Shown piece by piece: positions 1-5,467 of a DNA stretch of 9,596 bases. Each line of letters opens with the position of its first letter. Position 1 is the stretch's first letter. The notes under the pieces were generated by a model. It searched no databases, was not told the origin of the DNA, and saw only the letters and a list, made by a program, of their open reading frames with translations. Source of the stretch: Acholeplasmataceae bacterium UBA6190 (lineage in GTDB: Bacteria > Bacillota_I > Bacilli_A > Acholeplasmatales > Acholeplasmataceae); the NCBI GenBank assembly GCA_002422045.1, contig DITG01000109.1:752-10347 (forward strand), read 5' to 3'. Made by a program: the position numbers and the translations under genes.

Positions 1-50
1 TGAAGACCAAGAAAGACAAAATGGGTCATCTCTTGAAGTTTAAAGAGTAG
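1..50 (+). other. 3' end of an unidentified upstream gene (partial)
   Basis: Only the last few codons of a gene upstream can lie here, and two frames are open from the window edge. One ends at TAA 41-43 (tail EDQERQNGSSLEV). The other ends at TAG 48-50 (tail KTKKDKMGHLLKFKE). Neither tail is recognisable and I cannot choose between them. Either would place its stop within 15 bases of the next start at 55, so the upstream gene and the HAD gene are probably co-transcribed. Confidence 0.35.
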
Positions 51-54
51 CATC

Positions 55-729
55 ATGAATCATCTCTCAAACATTTTTGAAATCAAAACCATCATCTTGG
101 ATTGGGATGGTACATTGCATGAATCGATGTTCATTTATAAACCTGCGTTTTTATTGGCTTATCAGTATTTGGTGGACCATGGATATGCAAAACCCCGTCA
201 GTGGGAAGATGCTCAAATCAAGGGTTTTTTAGGGATGAATCCGAAAGAAATGTGGGCTTCCTTTGAACCTAAGCTGCCTGATGATGTCATACAAGTCGTA
301 TCGCCTATGATCTCCAAAGCCATGGCACAATCGATAGAATCCGGTCAGGCAAGACTCTATGATGGCGCACTTGATGTCATTTTGACACTGAAAAGATTAG
401 GATTTACCTTGGTTTACCTATCCAACTCCAAGACCTATTATATGCAAAAGATGGATCAGGCTTTCGGACTCTCTTCAATCTTTGATGTGATGATTGCCTC
501 AGAGCAATATGAATATATCCCCAAAAAAGACATACTGACTCAGATCAAAAACCAACTACCATGGCCATGGATGGTCGTCGGTGACCGATATGTCGATATT
601 GAAGCCGGCAAACATCATGGTGCTCTTACTGTGGCTTGTGACTATGGATACGGGTCTTTTCAAGAACTTAAGGATGCTGATCATCATATCAAGGATATCA
701 AAGTTTTGATCAATCTATTTCAGACTTGA
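55..729 (+). CDS. HAD-superfamily hydrolase (phosphoglycolate-phosphatase-like)
   Basis: A 224-residue cytosolic phosphatase-type protein of the haloacid dehalogenase superfamily. The motifs are visible in order: motif I DWDGT (nucleophile D16, acid/base D18), motif II YLSNS (S123), a lysine of motif III in IPKKD (K157 or K158), and motif IV GDRYVD (D177, D181) for Mg2+ binding. The helical region between motif I and motif II (about 22-100) fits a C1-type cap, as in phosphoglycolate phosphatase and beta-phosphoglucomutase relatives. Length is normal for that group. The start at 55 follows a weak AAAGAG-like ribosome site and lies just after the stop of an upstream reading frame, suggesting it is the last gene of an operon entering from the left. 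Substrate cannot be inferred from sequence; a sugar phosphate, nucleotide or phosphoglycolate are all possible. Family assignment is firm, function is not. Confidence 0.88.
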   Translation: MNHLSNIFEIKTIILDWDGTLHESMFIYKPAFLLAYQYLVDHGYAKPRQWEDAQIKGFLGMNPKEMWASFEPKLPDDVIQVVSPMISKAMAQSIESGQARLYDGALDVILTLKRLGFTLVYLSNSKTYYMQKMDQAFGLSSIFDVMIASEQYEYIPKKDILTQIKNQLPWPWMVVGDRYVDIEAGKHHGALTVACDYGYGSFQELKDADHHIKDIKVLINLFQT

Positions 730-746
730 GGCCGCAAGGCCTTTTT
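729..746 (+). terminator. Rho-independent terminator after the HAD gene
   Basis: The stem AGGCC (729-733) / GGCCT (738-742) closes a GCAA tetraloop (GNRA type) and is followed directly by a run of T to 746. It begins on the last base of the HAD stop codon. The stem is short but GC-rich. It separates the upstream operon from the riboswitch-controlled gene. Confidence 0.75.
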
Positions 747-789
747 CCATAGAGGTTATCTTTTTTGATCAATTCATCCATGTGCCAGA

Positions 790-825
790 TTGACGCAAAG
801 AGGTAAAGATGCTAGAATGTCAGTG
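790..825 (+). promoter_or_regulatory. Sigma-70/SigA-type promoter of the riboswitch-antiporter unit
   Basis: The -35 box is TTGACG (790-795), one mismatch from TTGACA. A 17-bp spacer leads to the -10 box TAGAAT (813-818), which also carries an extended -10 TG at 810-811. The predicted start about 7 bases downstream, near 825, coincides with the 5' strand of the riboswitch P1 helix (GAAGG). The transcript would therefore begin almost exactly at the aptamer, and the two assignments support each other. Confidence 0.82.
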
Positions 826-911
826 AAGGGGAGTAGTTTCCCAATCATCAATCGTCAAAACGGCGTCATGAGCCCGGTTGATGTCAAGCACCGCTTGTAA
901 CAAGACCTTCA
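824..911 (+). promoter_or_regulatory. yybP-ykoY-type manganese riboswitch aptamer
   Basis: The leader carries the conserved pieces of the yybP-ykoY family in the right order: GGGGAGTAG (828-836), CGTCATGAGCC (864-874), CCGCTT (891-896) and ACAAGACC (900-907). A closing P1 helix is formed by TGAAGG (824-829) pairing with CCTTCA (906-911). An internal helix is possible between CATCAA (846-851) and TTGATG (878-883). Members of this family bind Mn2+ and usually turn on metal-exporter genes. The next gene here is a cation antiporter, which fits. The match was recognised by eye against the remembered consensus; a covariance-model search with Rfam RF00080 would be the decisive test. Confidence 0.87.
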
Positions 912-942
912 AGACGTTTTGTCTTGTGGGTATTTCTTTTTT
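905..942 (+). terminator. Riboswitch expression-platform terminator (attenuator)
   Basis: The strand ACCTTCAAGAC (905-915) pairs with GTCTTGTGGGT (921-931) around a GTTTT loop, with one U-U mismatch and one G-U pair. A T-rich tract, ATTTCTTTTTT, ends at 942. Bases 906-911 are also the 3' strand of aptamer helix P1, so terminator and aptamer are mutually exclusive. The simplest reading is an ON switch: metal binding holds P1, the terminator cannot form, and the antiporter is transcribed. No coding region contains it; the antiporter starts at 968. Confidence 0.8.
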
Positions 943-967
943 AAGGTTCTTACCAGAAAGGATATAT

Positions 968-1960
968 ATGGAACATATCATCAATGTTTTGTTACTCATC
1001 GTTGGGTTCATCTTTTTAGTCAAAGGCGCAGATTTTTTCGTCGTTTCCTCTGCATCGATTGCTCGGAAGTTCAACATCTCAGCGTTGGTGATCGGTCTCA
1101 CGTTGGTAGCATTCGGAACATCACTGCCTGAACTGGCTGTGAGTTTTGTCGCATCGCTCACGGTTTTACCCGGAGAGACTTCCGATATTGCAATGGGTAA
1201 TGTCATCGGTTCGAATATCGTGAACATCACACTCATCTTGGGACTGACCGCAATGGCAAAACAAGTATCTGTCTCCAAGACCATGCATCAAAAAGAGTTC
1301 CCTTATTTGATATTTGCTTCCATACTCATCGCTTTCCTAGCATTTTTGTTTCAATCCAATGCCTCGATTGTTTGGTGGGAAGCACTCGTACTTTTGATTG
1401 CTTTTATCGGTTATGTCTATCTAATGATTAAAACTTCAAAAGATCCGAATATTGAAACAGAATATCAGATCATTGATATGAAAAAAGCGATCTTATTGGT
1501 TTTGCTTGGTATTACTGGAGTTTCTTTGGGCGGATATATGGTGACTCAAGGAGCGGAAAACATAGCACTGGATGTATTGGTACAACTTTTCGGAATGAAT
1601 CGGTCTAAGGCGGTGACACTCATTGGGTTATCGATTGTCGCAGTGGGAACATCACTTCCGGAAATGGTGACATCCATCGTCGCAGCCAGAAAAGGCGAAA
1701 ATGAAATTGCTTTTGGTAATTTGGTTGGATCAAACATCTTCAACATTCTTTTCATCCTAGGTGTATCAGGGATCATCCGCCCACTGGGTATCAATGGCGA
1801 TGTACTGATCGACATTGTCATCATGATTGGCGTGACTTTGCTGGCATTATTAGCAGCAGTCACACGAGGTGCTGTATCCAAGAAAGAAGGGATTGTCTTG
1901 GTGATCCTCTACGTCCTTTATCTTTCCTATATCATTTTGAGAGCATTCAATCTCTTTTGA
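968..1960 (+). CDS. CaCA-family cation antiporter (YrbG-like), Mn-riboswitch controlled
   Basis: A 330-residue integral membrane protein of the cation/Ca2+ exchanger superfamily. The inverted alpha-repeats are clear: GLTLVAFGTSLPE at about 43-55 with GNVIGSN at 77-83, and GLSIVAVGTSLPE at about 220-232 with GNLVGSN at 250-256. The two glutamates (E55, E232) and the GN/GSN asparagines are the expected cation ligands. About ten hydrophobic segments are split by a short charged central loop near 155-172, the normal build for YrbG-like proteins. I chose the ATG at 968 because AGAAAGGA stands just upstream (954-961). An in-frame ATG at 878 would lie inside the riboswitch and add a non-hydrophobic extension. 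Family members exchange Ca2+ (or K+) for Na+ or H+. The manganese riboswitch upstream suggests that the physiological cargo here is, or includes, Mn2+ export; that part is inference. Confidence 0.9.
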   Translation: MEHIINVLLLIVGFIFLVKGADFFVVSSASIARKFNISALVIGLTLVAFGTSLPELAVSFVASLTVLPGETSDIAMGNVIGSNIVNITLILGLTAMAKQVSVSKTMHQKEFPYLIFASILIAFLAFLFQSNASIVWWEALVLLIAFIGYVYLMIKTSKDPNIETEYQIIDMKKAILLVLLGITGVSLGGYMVTQGAENIALDVLVQLFGMNRSKAVTLIGLSIVAVGTSLPEMVTSIVAARKGENEIAFGNLVGSNIFNILFILGVSGIIRPLGINGDVLIDIVIMIGVTLLALLAAVTRGAVSKKEGIVLVILYVLYLSYIILRAFNLF

Positions 1961-2018
1961 TGAGATCACGATTGATGCGTAAATGATTTTTTTTATCCTT
2001 AATTTCAATCATATCAGT

Positions 2019-2039
2019 AGCGACTTCGGTCGCTTTTTT
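2019..2039 (+). terminator. Rho-independent terminator after the antiporter gene
   Basis: The stem AGCGAC (2019-2024) / GTCGCT (2029-2034) closes a stable TTCG tetraloop and is followed by T2034-2039. This is a textbook intrinsic terminator, and it insulates the antiporter from the dehydrogenase operon. Confidence 0.9.
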
Positions 2040-2079
2040 CTTGGGATCATCAAGAAATAAAGATGATTTCTATTCAAGA

Positions 2080-2101
2080 TGCTAAAATGAAAGCGTTTTT
2101 C
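2080..2101 (+). promoter_or_regulatory. Possible cre (CcpA) site overlapping a second -10-like element
   Basis: Bases 2088-2101 (TGAAAGCGTTTTTC) match the catabolite-responsive element consensus TGWAANCGNTNWCA at 12 of 14 positions, failing only in the last two. The site abuts an extended -10-like sequence, TGCTAAAAT (2080-2088), which has no convincing -35. Relative to the better promoter downstream (start near 2146) the cre centre is about 51 bases upstream, a position where CcpA can activate in some Bacillus genes. Relative to the promoter-like element at 2080 it would act as a block. Either way, carbon-catabolite control of amino-acid catabolism is plausible, but no regulator is encoded in this window. 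Confidence 0.45.
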
Positions 2102-2110
2102 TTTTTGCCC

Positions 2111-2146
2111 TTTTCTATCATATAAATATATGATACAATGAAGTTA
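2111..2146 (+). promoter_or_regulatory. Probable promoter of the proline dehydrogenase operon
   Basis: An extended -10, TG-A-TACAAT (TG 2131-2132, TACAAT 2134-2139), is well placed about 35 bases before the first start codon at 2175. The -35 region at a 17-bp spacing is TTTTCT (2111-2116), a poor match, so the promoter probably depends on the extended -10 or on an activator. The predicted start is near 2146. Confidence 0.6.
2116..2135 (+). promoter_or_regulatory. Perfect 9-2-9 palindrome over the promoter; candidate operator
   Basis: TATCATATA (2116-2124), a two-base AA centre and TATATGATA (2127-2135) form a perfect inverted repeat. It fills the spacer and overlaps the TG and first bases of the extended -10. 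The position is that of a repressor operator for a dimeric helix-turn-helix regulator. It is too AT-rich, and lies upstream of the predicted transcription start, to be a terminator. No cognate regulator gene is in the window. Confidence 0.6.
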
Positions 2147-2174
2147 CAAACACACTAGACAAAGGTAGACCACG

Positions 2175-2480
2175 ATGCGTATAACCAAACATCCAATTCT
2201 AACATTTCCAGAACGAGAAGAAATCAGTTTTATCTTTGAGGGGCAGCCTGTCAAAGGCTACAAGGGCGATACCATTGCATCTGCCTTACATGCACTTGGT
2301 GTCAAGACGCTCAGTTATAGCATCAAAAAACACCGCCCCCGCGGTTTTTATTGTGCTATTGGTAATTGTGCATCGTGTAACATGATCGTCAATGGAAAAC
2401 CGAATGTGAGAACATGCATCACATTTTTAGAACCCGGTATGGATGTCAAGATTCAAACGGATAAGGGGGTCATCCAATGA
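2175..2480 (+). CDS. [2Fe-2S] ferredoxin-like small subunit of the dehydrogenase complex
   Basis: A 101-residue plant-type [2Fe-2S] domain (Fer2_4-like), corresponding to the HcnA/LhpF/PDH small-subunit family and to the N-terminal part of heterotetrameric sarcosine oxidase alpha. The cluster ligands are C60, C65, C68 and C81, in the pattern C-x4-C-x2-C-x12-C within GFYCAIGNCASC and VRTC. The basic KKHRPRG segment just before the first cysteine is typical of this family. It is the first gene of the operon, with an AAAGG ribosome site (2161-2165) before ATG 2175. Its stop overlaps the next start as ATGA (2477-2480), so translation is coupled. The expected role is to pass electrons between the flavin subunits. 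The family is confident; the complex substrate is inferred from neighbours. Confidence 0.88.
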   Translation: MRITKHPILTFPEREEISFIFEGQPVKGYKGDTIASALHALGVKTLSYSIKKHRPRGFYCAIGNCASCNMIVNGKPNVRTCITFLEPGMDVKIQTDKGVIQ

Positions 2481-3568
2481 TATCAAAAGACTTAATCATC
2501 ATCGGTGGTGGACCTTCTGGTTTGTGTGCTGCCAAAACTGCTGCAGAAGCAGGCATTCATGTCATGATCATCGAACGTTCCAATCAACTGGGCGGACAAC
2601 TCATCAAACAAACTCATAAATTTTTCGGTTCTAAGAGCCAGTATGCAAAAACCAGAGGCTATGATATCGCAGGCATTCTGATCAAGGATCTGGAGTCCAA
2701 GCCAAACCTTGAAATTATGAAGAATGCAACTGTTGTCGGACTCTATCCGGATTTGGTTGTCAGTGTTCTCTATGACGGGAAATACATCAAATATCAAGCC
2801 AAATCCATCATCGTCGCGACAGGTGCCAGTGAAAAATTCTTGGCATTTGAACGTAACGATTTGCCAGGCATCTATGGTGCCGGTGCAGTACAGACCTTGA
2901 TGAATCTTTACGGTGTTTTACCAGGTAAGGAAATCATCATGGTTGGCAGTGGTAACATCGGACTGATTGTCAGTTATCAGTTGCTGCAAGCAGGCGTCAA
3001 TGTGAAGGCCATCGTTGAAGCCGCACCATTTATCGGAGGCTACAAAGTCCATGCCAGCAAGATCAGAAGACTAGGGGTTCCAATCCTCACCAAAACCACT
3101 GTACAAAAAGCCATCGGAACTGATCACATCGAAGCTGTCGAACTGGTATCACTCGATCAGGCTTGGCGTCCTATACCTGGTACTGAGACAGAGATGACTG
3201 TCGATGCTTTATGCATCTCAGTCGGATTGTCACCCATGCATCAGTTGCTATCGATGGTCAATGCTGAAACCAAATTCATTCCAGAACTGGGAGGATTCGT
3301 CCCAGTTGTGAACCATCACCACGAGACATCGGTCCCAGGCATTTTCGTTTGTGGTGACGCAGTCGGTATCGAAGAAGCCAGTTCAGCGATGATGGAAGGT
3401 TACTTGACAGGACTTTATATCTCTAAACATCTGGGATTCGTTCATCCGAATCAAAAAGAACTTCAAAATCTCTATGAAACACAACTCAGCATGCTCAGAG
3501 ATGGTCCATTTGGGACCAAGACCAGAGTAGGACTCGAAAAGATGAGGGAGGGTATGAAACATGCTTAA
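2477..3568 (+). CDS. FAD/NAD(P)-binding oxidoreductase subunit (HcnB/LhpE/PDH-alpha-like), without its usual C-terminal BFD domain
   Basis: A 363-residue pyridine-nucleotide-disulfide-type flavoprotein. It has the N-terminal FAD dinucleotide motif GGGPSG (10-15) with an ERSNQLGGQ segment (33-41), an ATGA strand (114-117), a second nucleotide motif GSGNIG (157-162) for NAD(P)H, and the C-terminal FAD motif around FVCGDA (290-295). It resembles the alpha/B subunits of hetero-oligomeric proline, D-hydroxyproline, opine and sarcosine dehydrogenases. Those proteins are usually longer because they end in a BFD-like [2Fe-2S] domain. That domain is missing here and is encoded two genes downstream (4037-4315). 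Start 2477 overlaps the preceding stop and has AAGGGGG at 2463-2469. The partner ferredoxin gene starts inside its last codons (3561). It probably links the substrate-oxidising subunit to NAD(P) or ferredoxin. Confidence 0.88.
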   Translation: MISKDLIIIGGGPSGLCAAKTAAEAGIHVMIIERSNQLGGQLIKQTHKFFGSKSQYAKTRGYDIAGILIKDLESKPNLEIMKNATVVGLYPDLVVSVLYDGKYIKYQAKSIIVATGASEKFLAFERNDLPGIYGAGAVQTLMNLYGVLPGKEIIMVGSGNIGLIVSYQLLQAGVNVKAIVEAAPFIGGYKVHASKIRRLGVPILTKTTVQKAIGTDHIEAVELVSLDQAWRPIPGTETEMTVDALCISVGLSPMHQLLSMVNAETKFIPELGGFVPVVNHHHETSVPGIFVCGDAVGIEEASSAMMEGYLTGLYISKHLGFVHPNQKELQNLYETQLSMLRDGPFGTKTRVGLEKMREGMKHA

Positions 3569-4040
3569 TCAGACCGGCATTCCATCCAAAGAACAAGTGG
3601 ATTCCCGTTTTCCCGAAAAAAAAGCACTCCTCAAACCTAAAGCGATTCTTGAGTGTTATGAAGATATTCCGTGCAATCCATGTCAAACTTCATGTCCATT
3701 TGAAGCCATCATGATTGTAGACAATATCAATACACAACCCAAACTGCTTGTTGACAAGTGTACAGGATGTGCTTTGTGTGTACCCTCATGTCCAGGCCTT
3801 GCGATTGTCGTTGCTCAACTGAAAGAAAATCAAGCTATCTTCAAAGTTCCCTACGAATTTTTACCTATGCCTAAGGTCGGAGAACAGTGGCATGGCGTCA
3901 ATCGAAAGGGAGAAGTCATCTGTGAGGCCAAGATCAATCACGTTTTATTGACCAACAAACAAGATCACACCGCTGTTGTGACTGTGTCTGTTCCTGAGTC
4001 ATATCTTTATGAATTCGTTACCATTAGGTCAAAATCATGA
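3561..4040 (+). CDS. Ferredoxin-type subunit with two [4Fe-4S] motifs
   Basis: A 159-residue protein with a bacterial dicluster ferredoxin domain in the middle. The first cysteine set is C32, C38, C41 and C45 (C-x5-C-x2-C-x3-CP); the second is C67, C70, C73 and C77 (C-x2-C-x2-C-x3-CP, canonical). The first set is stretched by three residues compared with the normal motif. After about residue 85 comes a beta-rich tail of about 75 residues with no cysteines. The start overlaps the end of the flavoprotein gene by 8 bases and has a strong GGGAGGG site (3546-3552). The stop overlaps the next gene as ATGA. This protein corresponds to the ferredoxin (delta/F-type) subunit of archaeal four-subunit proline dehydrogenase in composition, an inferred equivalence. 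It should act as the wire between flavoproteins or toward an external acceptor. Confidence 0.87.
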   Translation: MLNQTGIPSKEQVDSRFPEKKALLKPKAILECYEDIPCNPCQTSCPFEAIMIVDNINTQPKLLVDKCTGCALCVPSCPGLAIVVAQLKENQAIFKVPYEFLPMPKVGEQWHGVNRKGEVICEAKINHVLLTNKQDHTAVVTVSVPESYLYEFVTIRSKS

Positions 4041-4315
4041 ACAAAAAAGAGATCATCATCTGTCGTTGCGAAGATGTCAACTTAGAACAAATCCATAACC
4101 TCTTGAACCAAGGATATACCACATTTGAAGACTTGAAACGGTTGCTTAGAGTTGGCATGGGTCCCTGCCAAGCCAACACATGCGGGCATTTGATTCAAAG
4201 GGAAATTGCAAACTATCTAGGCAAACCCGTCCATGAGATACCTGTCCACAAAGTCAGACCTTTGGTGATGGGTGTTGAGCTCAAGAAAATCGCGGAGGCT
4301 CACGATGAAGACTAA
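4037..4315 (+). CDS. BFD-like [2Fe-2S] protein (stand-alone C-terminal domain of the alpha subunit)
   Basis: A 92-residue protein with the bacterioferritin-associated-ferredoxin (Fer2_BFD) pattern: CRCED (C9, C11) followed by GMGPCQANTC (C44, C49). The stretch after the domain, VHKVRPLVMGVELKKIA, looks like the proline/basic tail that ends HcnB/LhpE-type subunits. This supports the view that the gene is the detached C-terminus of the flavoprotein at 2477-3568, with the ferredoxin gene between the two parts. The start overlaps the ferredoxin stop (ATGA, 4037-4040), and the 3' end overlaps the next gene by 11 bases. No stop codon or frameshift connects it to the flavoprotein gene, so it is a genuine separate gene rather than a broken fusion. 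Confidence 0.86.
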   Translation: MNKKEIIICRCEDVNLEQIHNLLNQGYTTFEDLKRLLRVGMGPCQANTCGHLIQREIANYLGKPVHEIPVHKVRPLVMGVELKKIAEAHDED

Positions 4316-5450
4316 TCTTTTAATCATCGGTGCTGGGATCAGCGGGGTCAGTATCGCCTATAACCTTGCCAAAAAAGGGATGACTGGTATCCATGTCGTC
4401 GATAAAGGCTATTTTACAAGTGGTGCAACCGGCAGATGTGGTGCTGGTGTGAGAACACAATGGGCGACAGAAATGAACTGTATCCTGGCACTGAAGAGTA
4501 TCGAGTTTTTTGAAAAAGCGAAAGAAATTCTTGAGTATCCCCATGATTTAGAGTTTAAACAAGAAGGATACTTGATTCTTGCGACTTCACAAGCTGAGCA
4601 TCTACAGTTTGAAAAGAATGTCAGACTTCAAAACAGTCTGGGGATTCCTTCCAGACAACTTTCGAAAGATGAAGCTTTGAAGATTGTCCCTCATTTGAAC
4701 AAAGATGCATTTTATAGTGCGACATTCTGTCAGAAAGACGGTCACTTGAATCCGTTTAAGATGACAGAAGCTTATTATCTAGCAGCCAAAAAACTAGGCG
4801 TTACCTTTTCATTCTTCGAAGAAGTCACTGAAATCATCACAGAAAATCATCAGATTCAAGCAGTGAAGACCAACAAAAATCTTTATGAAACTCATCAGGT
4901 CGTGAATGCTGCAGGCGGATATTCCAGAGAAATCGGATTGCTTGCAGGTGTTGATATTCCGGTTTATGCGGAAAACCATGAAATACTTGCCACAGAACCG
5001 GTTGAAAAGATTCAGGGACCGATGGTGATGTCGTTTTCAAAAAACATCTATTGTCAGCAAGTCCCCCATGGTGCATTTCTCATGGGTAGAAGCGATCCCC
5101 ATGTACTTAAGAATCATTCCACAGAATCAACTTGGCAATTCCTGGATGCCATGGCAAAGACGGTTGTTGACATCATGCCACTCATTGGAGAACTGAGAGT
5201 TGTCAGACAATGGGGAGGATCCTATAACATGTCGCCAGATCGTCAACCAATCTTAGGTAAAACAAGTGATTTGGAAGGCTTTTACATGGCTTGTGGATTC
5301 TCAGGACATGGATTCATGTTTGCTCCGATGACTGGATTACTTTTAGCAGAAGTCATCATGAATGAAACACCTACGATTGATATGGCACCACTGTCGATTG
5401 ACCGTTTCCAGACATTCAATCATGAAAATGTCGAAAAATCTGTTGTATAA
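4305..5450 (+). CDS. DadA/SoxB-like FAD-dependent imino acid dehydrogenase, probable proline dehydrogenase beta subunit
   Basis: A 381-residue flavoprotein of the DAO/glycine-oxidase fold. The FAD-binding motif GAGISG (9-14) is followed by the acidic strand end D33 and by TGRCGAGVRTQW (42-53). The C-terminal block RQWGGSYNMSPDRQPILG (301-318) and GFSGHGF (331-337) are hallmarks of sarcosine oxidase beta, D-amino acid dehydrogenase and archaeal PDH-beta relatives. This is the subunit that oxidises the substrate. Start 4305 is preferred because GGAGG (4294-4298) stands six bases before it and the Rossmann motif then begins at residue 5; an in-frame ATG at 4272 would add an unlikely basic leader. 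With a P5C dehydrogenase as the next gene, L-proline is the likeliest substrate. D-hydroxyproline, sarcosine or an opine remain possible. Confidence 0.87.
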   Translation: MKTNLLIIGAGISGVSIAYNLAKKGMTGIHVVDKGYFTSGATGRCGAGVRTQWATEMNCILALKSIEFFEKAKEILEYPHDLEFKQEGYLILATSQAEHLQFEKNVRLQNSLGIPSRQLSKDEALKIVPHLNKDAFYSATFCQKDGHLNPFKMTEAYYLAAKKLGVTFSFFEEVTEIITENHQIQAVKTNKNLYETHQVVNAAGGYSREIGLLAGVDIPVYAENHEILATEPVEKIQGPMVMSFSKNIYCQQVPHGAFLMGRSDPHVLKNHSTESTWQFLDAMAKTVVDIMPLIGELRVVRQWGGSYNMSPDRQPILGKTSDLEGFYMACGFSGHGFMFAPMTGLLLAEVIMNETPTIDMAPLSIDRFQTFNHENVEKSVV

Positions 5451-5467
5451 AGAAAAGGAGAAATGAT

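Noticed and set aside
878..967. An upstream in-frame start for the antiporter, adding 30 residues
   Set aside because: The extension lies inside the riboswitch aptamer and its terminator, has no ribosome site, and the 968 start has AGAAAGGA upstream and begins at the first membrane helix.
820..1284. A 154-codon minus-strand open frame over the riboswitch and antiporter start
   Set aside because: It is the antisense image of the alpha-repeat coding sequence, has no family likeness, and crosses a well-supported promoter and riboswitch.
2046..2070. Inverted repeats ATCATC/GATGAT and AGAAAT/ATTTCT as a second operator or hairpin
   Set aside because: They are short, AT-rich and compete with each other, with no T-run or promoter in a matching position; chance is a sufficient explanation.
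2175..5450. Hydrogen cyanide synthase (HcnABC)
   Set aside because: The three core folds match HcnABC, but the extra ferredoxin, the separate BFD gene and above all the P5C dehydrogenase in the same operon point to imino acid catabolism instead.
2175..5450. D-hydroxyproline dehydrogenase (LhpBEF-like) as the primary call
   Set aside because: That pathway normally continues through a deaminase and an alpha-ketoglutarate semialdehyde dehydrogenase, neither of which is here, whereas a RocA-type enzyme is. It is kept only as an alternative.
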